Positions 58,743-64,000 of a stretch of 64,000 nt of DNA are shown here, one piece after another. Made by a program: the position numbers and the translations under genes. Location of the stretch: positions 62,001 through 126,000 of the forward strand of contig NZ_JOBH01000009.1 in NCBI RefSeq assembly GCF_000717745.1, read 5' to 3'. The notes under the pieces are model-generated. The model saw only the letters and a program-made list of their open reading frames with translations. It was not told where the DNA came from and did no database searches. Source of the DNA: Streptomyces violens (GTDB lineage Bacteria > Actinomycetota > Actinomycetes > Streptomycetales > Streptomycetaceae). The first letter of the stretch is position 1, and every line of letters starts with the position of its first letter.

Positions 58743-59291
58743 TCACGCGCGGTCCGTCACCCGCATCTCGAACCACGTCGTCTTGCCGCGCGGCAGCAGG
58801 TCCACGCCCCAGCGGTCGGAGAGCTTGTCCACCAGGAAGAGCCCGCGGCCGCTCACGTCCAGCTCGTGGACCGGCATCAGACAGGGCAGCCCGCGGGACG
58901 GGTCGCGCACCTCGATGCGGATCCAGCCGCGGCGGCGCAGCATCCGCAGGCCGAACGTGCGGGCGCCGGTGTGCCGGACGGCGTTGCCGACCAGCTCCGA
59001 GACGAGCAGCACGGCGTACTCGGCGAGCTGGGGCGTCAGCGACCACTGTTTCAGCAGGACGGACTGCGTCAATCTCCGGGCCGTGGCGGCGGATTCGGGG
59101 CGCGAGGGCAGCCGTACCTCTTCATGGGCGGGATCGCCGATGAGATCGAGCGTCCGGGATGCTCCGTCGCCCCGAGCGGCAGCCGTCACCCTGGCCCTCT
59201 CCCCCTCCGCGTCCTGGGCGGGCAGCAACCGTCGCGCGGCAGCCGTGCCGGTCCCCGGCCGCGGCTGCTCCGTACCTTCGAGGCCCGCCAT
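58743..59291 (-). CDS. ATP-binding anti-sigma-type regulatory protein
   Basis: A 182-residue protein with a basic/Ala-rich N-terminus and a HATPase_c domain of the RsbW/SpoIIAB type: LLVSELVGNAVRHTG (N box), RIEVRDPSRGLP (G1), SGRGLFLVDKLSDRWGV (G2). Such Streptomyces proteins bind ATP and act as anti-sigma or protein-Ser/Thr kinases; many are orphans with unknown partners. The G1 box reads RDPSRG rather than DxGxG, which may weaken kinase activity. ATG 59291 is a tentative start. Confidence 0.85.
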   Translation of the reverse strand: MAGLEGTEQPRPGTGTAAARRLLPAQDAEGERARVTAAARGDGASRTLDLIGDPAHEEVRLPSRPESAATARRLTQSVLLKQWSLTPQLAEYAVLLVSELVGNAVRHTGARTFGLRMLRRRGWIRIEVRDPSRGLPCLMPVHELDVSGRGLFLVDKLSDRWGVDLLPRGKTTWFEMRVTDRA

Positions 59292-59567
59292 GCCACCATC
59301 ATGGACGCAACCGGCACGGTACGGGGGCGGAACCGCTGGAATCGGTCGCCCGGAATCCGCGGTTCCCGCACCCCCTGCCGACATATGCCAAGGGCAGTCA
59401 ACACCCCAGTACAGCCTTCCTGACCTGCGACGTTGCCCGCCCGCGGATGATCGTCGGGGCCGGTTCGCGGGGACGGCTTAAGGCTCCCTTGAGCCGGGCA
59501 TCATTCGCCCGCAAGGAGCACGGGCAGTGCATGCCCGACCCCATCCGTACCGCCAACATCGCTCGCG

Positions 59568-60335
59568 TCAGCGGAACTTGGCCTTGCCGGGGCCCTCCTC
59601 GACGAAGCTGCGCATGCCCGTCGCGCGGTCCTCGGTGGCGAACAAGCCTGCGAACCAGTTCCGTTCGATCGTCAGTCCGGTGTCGATGTCGGTCTCCAGA
59701 CCGGCGTCCACCGACTCCTTCGCGGCGCGCAGCGCCATCGCCGGGCCCACGGCGAGCCGGGCCGCCCAGGCGTGCGCCTGCGCGTACACCTCTTCGGCGG
59801 GAACCACCCGGTCCACCAGCCCGAGGGCGAGCGCCTCGTCGGCCTTCACCTGGCGGCCGGTGAAGATCAGGTCCTTGGCCTTGGACGGGCCGATGAGGCG
59901 GGCGAGGCGCTGGGTGCCGCCCGCGCCCGGGATCAGGCCGAGCAGGATCTCGGGCTGGCCGAGCTTGGCGTTCTCCGCGGCGATGCGGAAGTCGGCGCAG
60001 AGGGCGAGCTCGCAGCCGCCGCCGAGCGCGTACCCGGTGACCGCGGCCACCACGGGCTTGGGGATGCGGGCGACGGCGGTGAAGGAGTCCTGCAGCGCCT
60101 TGGACCGGGCGACCATCGCCGCGTGGTCCATCACCTGCATCTCCTTGATGTCCGCGCCGGCCGCGAACACCTTCTCGCCGCCCCAGATCACCACCGCGCG
60201 GACGTCGTCGCGGCGGGTGGCCTCCTCGGCCAGCTCGCGCAGCCGGTCCTGGGTGGCGGTGTCCAGCGCGTTCATGGGCGGACGGTCCAGACGGACGGTG
60301 CCGACGCCGTCGGCCACCTCGAAGTTCACAGTCAT
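59568..60335 (-). CDS. Enoyl-CoA hydratase/isomerase
   Basis: A 255-residue crotonase-fold enzyme: VRLDRPPMNALDTA, oxyanion-hole motif FAAGADIKEM, ALGGGCELALCADFRIAAENAKLGQPEILLGLIPGAGGTQRL with the catalytic Glu pair (GGCE and QPEILLG). It hydrates trans-2-enoyl-CoA in fatty-acid or branched-chain breakdown. ATG 60335 lies 6 nt after TAACCT, so it may be leaderless. Transcribed alone. Confidence 0.94.
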   Translation of the reverse strand: MTVNFEVADGVGTVRLDRPPMNALDTATQDRLRELAEEATRRDDVRAVVIWGGEKVFAAGADIKEMQVMDHAAMVARSKALQDSFTAVARIPKPVVAAVTGYALGGGCELALCADFRIAAENAKLGQPEILLGLIPGAGGTQRLARLIGPSKAKDLIFTGRQVKADEALALGLVDRVVPAEEVYAQAHAWAARLAVGPAMALRAAKESVDAGLETDIDTGLTIERNWFAGLFATEDRATGMRSFVEEGPGKAKFR

Positions 60336-60424
60336 GAGGGCAGGTTAGTAGCCGTTCACGCGGACGGCGCCGGTGCACTTGGTCACAGTGCACCGGACGC
60401 CCCGTCGCGGCTCCGCCAAAGGTC

Positions 60425-61645
60425 TTACTGCGGCGCCTTCCACTGCTCCCACGGCATGTTCCACGCGTTCAGCCCGTTCTCCGGCTGGATGGTGCGGTCG
60501 TGCGAGTTCTTGACGACGACCACGTCACCGATCATGGAGTTGCCGTAGAACCAGCCGGCGGGCGTCGACGTGCTGCCGCCGCGGTAGTCGAAGAGGCCCA
60601 CGCAGCCGTGGCTGGCGTTGCGGTTGCCGAACGTCCACTGCCCCGACCAGTAGTTGCCGTGGATGAACGTGCCGGAGTCGCTGAGCCGCATCGCGTGCGG
60701 TACGTCGGGGATGTCGTACTCCCCGCCGAAGCCCACGGTCTCGCCGTTCATCCGCGTCACCGGGTGCTTCTCGCTGATCACCATCTTGCCGTTGTACGTC
60801 TCGGTGCCCGGCGCGCCCGCGGTGACCGGCAGCGTCTTGATCTTCTTGCCGTCGCGGACCACCGTCATCTGGTGCGATGCCGCGTCCACCGTGCTGATCT
60901 GGCTGCGGCCGACGGTGAAGGTGACCTTCTTGGTCTGCGTCCCGTACACCCCGGGGCGGCCCTCGACGCCGTTGAGGTCCATGGAGAGCGTGACCTTCGT
61001 GCCCGGCTTCCAGTACTTCTCCGGGCGGAACTCCAGGCGGTCGTTGCCGAACCAGCGGCCGTCGATCGGCACGGACGGCTCGGCCGTCACCTTGATCGCG
61101 TCCTCGACCGCCTTCGGGTTCGTGATGCCGCGCGTGAAGCGCACGTCGACCGGCATGCCGACGCCGACCGTCTGCCCGTTCTCCGGCACATAGCGACCGG
61201 TGAAGGTGTTCTTCGGTTCCAGGGTGGTGAAGTCGGCGTGCTCGGCGGCCTCACGGCCCTCGGAGTCCTTCGCCACGGCGTCGACGGTGTACTCCGTCGC
61301 CGTGCTCAGGTGCCGTACCGGCTTCCATACGCTGCCGCCCTCGGACAGCTTGCCGTCGACGGTGTTGCCCTTGCGGTCCTTGACCGTCACGGACTTCAGC
61401 GTGCCCTTGTCCACCGTCACCTTCAGGGCGCCGCTCGTGCCGACGTCCTCGGCGCCGTCCTCGACCGAGATCTTCACCGCCGCCTGCGACGCGGCGTCCT
61501 TGCCGTCGTCGTCCCCCCTGCCCTCACCGCTGCCGCCGCACGCGGCCACCAGCACCATCAGCGCCCCGAGCACCGGAGCGAGCAGGACCCTTCCCCCCTG
61601 CCGCCGCCGAAACCGCCCTCGCGGCGCCCCCCATATCGGCTGCAC
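60425..61645 (-). CDS. L,D-transpeptidase (YkuD) lipoprotein, copy 1
   Basis: About 406 residues: lipoprotein signal (VLGALMVLVAAC), acidic linker, two Ig-like domains (the Ldt-Mt2 layout) and a YkuD catalytic domain with HGNYWSGQWTFGNRNASHGCVGLFDY (catalytic Cys in SHGC). It makes 3-3 cross-links in peptidoglycan. GTG 61645 is chosen; a TTG at 61651 with GAGG 7 nt upstream is an alternative. It is paralogous to the next gene throughout, including the ending NMPWEQW. Confidence 0.92.
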   Translation of the reverse strand: MQPIWGAPRGRFRRRQGGRVLLAPVLGALMVLVAACGGSGEGRGDDDGKDAASQAAVKISVEDGAEDVGTSGALKVTVDKGTLKSVTVKDRKGNTVDGKLSEGGSVWKPVRHLSTATEYTVDAVAKDSEGREAAEHADFTTLEPKNTFTGRYVPENGQTVGVGMPVDVRFTRGITNPKAVEDAIKVTAEPSVPIDGRWFGNDRLEFRPEKYWKPGTKVTLSMDLNGVEGRPGVYGTQTKKVTFTVGRSQISTVDAASHQMTVVRDGKKIKTLPVTAGAPGTETYNGKMVISEKHPVTRMNGETVGFGGEYDIPDVPHAMRLSDSGTFIHGNYWSGQWTFGNRNASHGCVGLFDYRGGSTSTPAGWFYGNSMIGDVVVVKNSHDRTIQPENGLNAWNMPWEQWKAPQ

Positions 61646-61876
61646 GTCCAAGACTTGGCCTCTTTTCCCCTCGCACGGCCCGCATCCGCGGCGCGCGGCA
61701 CGGGCCACGCGCGCGCCTGCCGCCAGATAACCACACCGGGGACGAGGGCGGACTCCCCGGACATGTCACCGTTTCGTCCCAAGTGGGGGCGGTGGTACGG
61801 GAAGTACGCGAGGGGCCGCGCGGGCGGCCAAGTCGGCCGGATAACGGTGCGGCCGGTGTCCGCGCGGTCTGCCGGC

Positions 61877-63094
61877 TCAGCGGACGGCGGAGCCCCGCAG
61901 CCACTCCTCCCACGGCATGTTCCAGCCACCGAGCCCGTTGTCCGGCGCCACCGTCGCGTCCTGGGAGCGGATCACCTCGACGACGTCGCCGATCAGCGAG
62001 TTGCGGTAGAACCAGCCCGCCGGGGTGTCCGGGCTGCCGCCCTGCTCATCGCGGAGCCCGACGCACCCGTGGCTGGTGTTGGCGCCGCCGAACGTCCCCC
62101 GTGGCGCCCAGTAGTTCCCGTGCAGGAACGTCCCCGAGGTGGTCAGTCGCAGCGCGTGCGGCACATCGGGGATGTCGTACTCGCCACCGAAGCCGACCGT
62201 TCCGCCGTCCATCCGGGTCATCGGATGCCGTTCCAGGATCACCATCCGGCCGTTGTACGTCGGATTGTCCTGGTCCCCCGCGGTGACCGGCAGGGTCACC
62301 GGCGGCGTCCCCGCGCGCCGTACGGTCATGGTGTGCGCGGCGGCGTCAACCACGCTGGTCTGATCCCGGCCGATCCGGAAACGGACGGTCTTGTGCTGGA
62401 TCCCGTACACCCCGGGCGCCGCACGCACGTCCCGCAGCCGCAGCGCCATCGTCACCTCCGTGCCCGGCCGCCAGCGCTCCCGGGGCCGGAAGTCCAGCCG
62501 GCGCGCGCCGAACCAGTGGGGCGCGATGCGCACGGCGGGGCGTGCGGTGACGGAGACGGCCCGCTCGACGGCGGCGCGGTCGCGCACCGGGCGGTTGAAG
62601 TCGAAGGAGACGATCATTCCGGTGCCGACGGTGGAGCGGTGCTCGGGCCGGAAGAAGCCGACGACGCGGTGCCGGGGCACGTAGGTGGTGAAGGAGGTGT
62701 GCCGGGCGGTGCGCCGCCCCTGCCCGTCCAGCGCCACGGCCTCGACGGTGTACCGGGAGGCGAGCGCGAGCGGGACGCCGGCGGAGCGCCAGCCGAGCCC
62801 GTCGGGGGAGAGCCGGCCGGGCACCGGCGCGCTGCCGGTGTCCCCCGCCCGGGTGACCTCGACCCGTTCCAGCCGCCCGTCCGGTACCCGTACCTCGATG
62901 CGGTGGTCCGCGCGCACGCCGCGCGCGCCGTCGTCCGGTACCACCCGTACGGCCTCGTGCGCGGGGCGCGGCGCGTCCGACGTCCACCCGCCCGGCCCCT
63001 GGCAGGCGGCGAGCAGGACGGCGCCGGTGAGCAGCGGTACGGCGGCCGTCCAGGGCCGCCCGGCCGCTCGGTTTCTGAGGGTTCGGTAGCTCAC
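61877..63094 (-). CDS. L,D-transpeptidase (YkuD) lipoprotein, copy 2
   Basis: A 405-residue paralogue of the downstream gene: lipobox LLAAC, Ig-like domains, and YkuD with HGNYWAPRGTFGGANTSHGCVGLRDE. The catalytic Cys and its His/Ser partners are kept. The N-terminal domain is more Arg-rich and diverged than in copy 1, suggesting different partners. GTG 63094 gives the short basic N-terminus RTLRNRAAGRPW before the signal helix. The two copies are tandem with a 231-nt gap. Confidence 0.92.
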   Translation of the reverse strand: MSYRTLRNRAAGRPWTAAVPLLTGAVLLAACQGPGGWTSDAPRPAHEAVRVVPDDGARGVRADHRIEVRVPDGRLERVEVTRAGDTGSAPVPGRLSPDGLGWRSAGVPLALASRYTVEAVALDGQGRRTARHTSFTTYVPRHRVVGFFRPEHRSTVGTGMIVSFDFNRPVRDRAAVERAVSVTARPAVRIAPHWFGARRLDFRPRERWRPGTEVTMALRLRDVRAAPGVYGIQHKTVRFRIGRDQTSVVDAAAHTMTVRRAGTPPVTLPVTAGDQDNPTYNGRMVILERHPMTRMDGGTVGFGGEYDIPDVPHALRLTTSGTFLHGNYWAPRGTFGGANTSHGCVGLRDEQGGSPDTPAGWFYRNSLIGDVVEVIRSQDATVAPDNGLGGWNMPWEEWLRGSAVR

Positions 63095-63259
63095 GGTGGT
63101 CTCAACGAGCGTTCGCTTCGTGGGGAAACGTGAGGTCCTGCCCAGTTCGGGGAAGGAAGGGGGCAGGGATGGATCGCCGGGAGGGCACGTCCACGCGCGC
63201 GGCCGGGACGTCGCGCGGGCACCGCCCGATCGAGTCGCCGAGCGGCGGGAGGCTGCCAC

Positions 63260-64000
63260 GTGTCGAGCGCGCTGGAGCAGGAGGCACTGCCGGACGACGG
63301 CCGGGCGAGAACGGCCCCGGGCACGGTCACGGTGCGGCCCGGGAGCCCGCAGCCCCTCGGGGCGCGCTTCCGCAGCGGCCCGGACGGCGTCGCGGGGACG
63401 AACTTCGCGCTGTGGTCGGCGGGCGCCGAGTCGGTGGAGGTGTGCCTCTTCGACGACGCGGGCGCCGAGACCCGGTATCCGCTCACCGAGCTGACGCACG
63501 AGATCTGGCACGGCTTCGTCCCCGGCGTGCTGCCGGGGACGCGGTACGGCTACCGCGTGCACGGCCGCTGGGACCCCTGGACCGGGGCCCGCTGGAATCC
63601 GGCGAAGCTGCTGCTCGATCCGTACGCGCGCGCGATCGACGGGGACTTCCGGCTGCCGCCGGAGGTGTACGGCCATGTGCGGGACTGGCCCGAGCAGCAC
63701 ATAGCGGACACCGTGCGCGACAACAGGGACTCCGCGCCGCACGTCCCCAAGGGCGTGGTGGTGCACGACGACGCGTCCGGTGACGAGTGGGAGGACGACC
63801 ACCGCCCGAAGACGCCGTGGGCCGATTCGGTGATCTACGAGCTGCACGTGCGCGGCTTCACGAAGCGCCATCCGGACATCCCGGAGCGGCTGCGCGGCAC
63901 GTATGCCGGGCTCGCGCACCCGGCCGCGATCGGGCATCTGACCCGACTCGGCGTCACCGCCGTCGAGCTGCTGCCCGTGCACCAGTTCGCGCACGAGGAC
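63260..64000 (+). CDS. glgX: Glycogen debranching enzyme, N-terminal part
   Basis: 247 residues to the window edge. GTG 63260 has GGGAGG 7 nt upstream. The CBM48 domain shows PLGARFRSGPDGVAGTNFALWSAGAESVEVCLFDD, FVPGVLPGTRYGYRVHGRWDPWTGARWNPAKLLLDPYARAI, and the GH13 domain begins WADSVIYELHVRGFTKRHPDIPERLRGTYAGLAHPAAIGHLTRLGVTAVELLPVHQF. It hydrolyses alpha-1,6 branches of limit dextrins. The 3' part and the catalytic residues lie outside the window. Confidence 0.93.
   Translation, partial: MSSALEQEALPDDGRARTAPGTVTVRPGSPQPLGARFRSGPDGVAGTNFALWSAGAESVEVCLFDDAGAETRYPLTELTHEIWHGFVPGVLPGTRYGYRVHGRWDPWTGARWNPAKLLLDPYARAIDGDFRLPPEVYGHVRDWPEQHIADTVRDNRDSAPHVPKGVVVHDDASGDEWEDDHRPKTPWADSVIYELHVRGFTKRHPDIPERLRGTYAGLAHPAAIGHLTRLGVTAVELLPVHQFAHED

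Overview
The window reads as chromosome of a Streptomyces-type actinomycete: very high G+C with third-position G/C bias, frequent GTG starts, many start codons placed 6-8 nt after a -10 box (leaderless mRNAs), and Streptomyces gene families (XRE/DUF5753 with DUF397, SseB-like proteins, RmdB, large LuxR ATPases, YkuD-type L,D-transpeptidases). From memory, the order ligA - rmdB - gatCA - gatB, mnmA - amidase - cysteine desulfurase, the oligopeptide ABC operon and gcvT-gcvH-glyA-sdaA follow the SCO54xx-55xx core of S. coelicolor. This is a core-chromosome stretch. I see no insertion sequence, phage, CRISPR array, tRNA, rRNA or antibiotic cluster.

Layout. 1-11 kb: an aldo/keto reductase tail, a lipoprotein sugar dehydrogenase, a large LuxR-family ATPase regulator, small membrane/hypothetical genes, an MMPL transporter and a Tat-exported phospholipase C. 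11-17.4 kb: a five-gene operon (SIS-domain deglycase, PfkB kinase, ABC binding protein and two permeases) with a divergent LacI regulator and three palindromic operators; the two enzymes resemble FrlB and FrlD, so I read this as Amadori-product (fructosamine) uptake and catabolism. 17.4-31 kb: an NmrA-type oxidoreductase behind a SoxR-type promoter, gatB/gatA/gatC, rmdB, ligA, a MetE-like protein, an SDR, a LOG-family protein and NADP-glutamate dehydrogenase. 31-38 kb: an XRE/DUF397 regulatory module, two small exported proteins, mnmA, an amidase, a cysteine desulfurase (sulfur donor for MnmA) and a thioesterase. 38-44.6 kb: a complete dipeptide/oligopeptide ABC importer. 45-47.6 kb: two SseB-like genes and a P-loop kinase. 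47.8-52.7 kb: a tandem glycine riboswitch followed by gcvT, gcvH, glyA and sdaA, taking glycine through serine to pyruvate. 52.7-64 kb: a GH25 muramidase, nadE, a small protein, a one-directional extracytoplasmic thiol-redox cluster (Cys-containing secreted protein, DsbA, CcdA, small membrane protein, DsbB-like), an anti-sigma-type ATPase, an enoyl-CoA hydratase, two paralogous L,D-transpeptidases and the start of glgX.

The most notable regulatory finding is a recurring promoter motif, TTGTCRGTG-N8-TAnnnT, matching the mycobacterial RecA-independent (PafBC) DNA-damage promoter. It lies before the XRE regulator, before a small leaderless gene at 54815, and inside the 3' part of the metE-like gene facing ligA; a near match precedes the LuxR ATPase and a weaker one a small membrane protein. 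The most notable structural finding is a 42-bp dispersed palindromic element lying in frame inside the dppD-like ATPase gene, with a shorter relative between gatC and rmdB.
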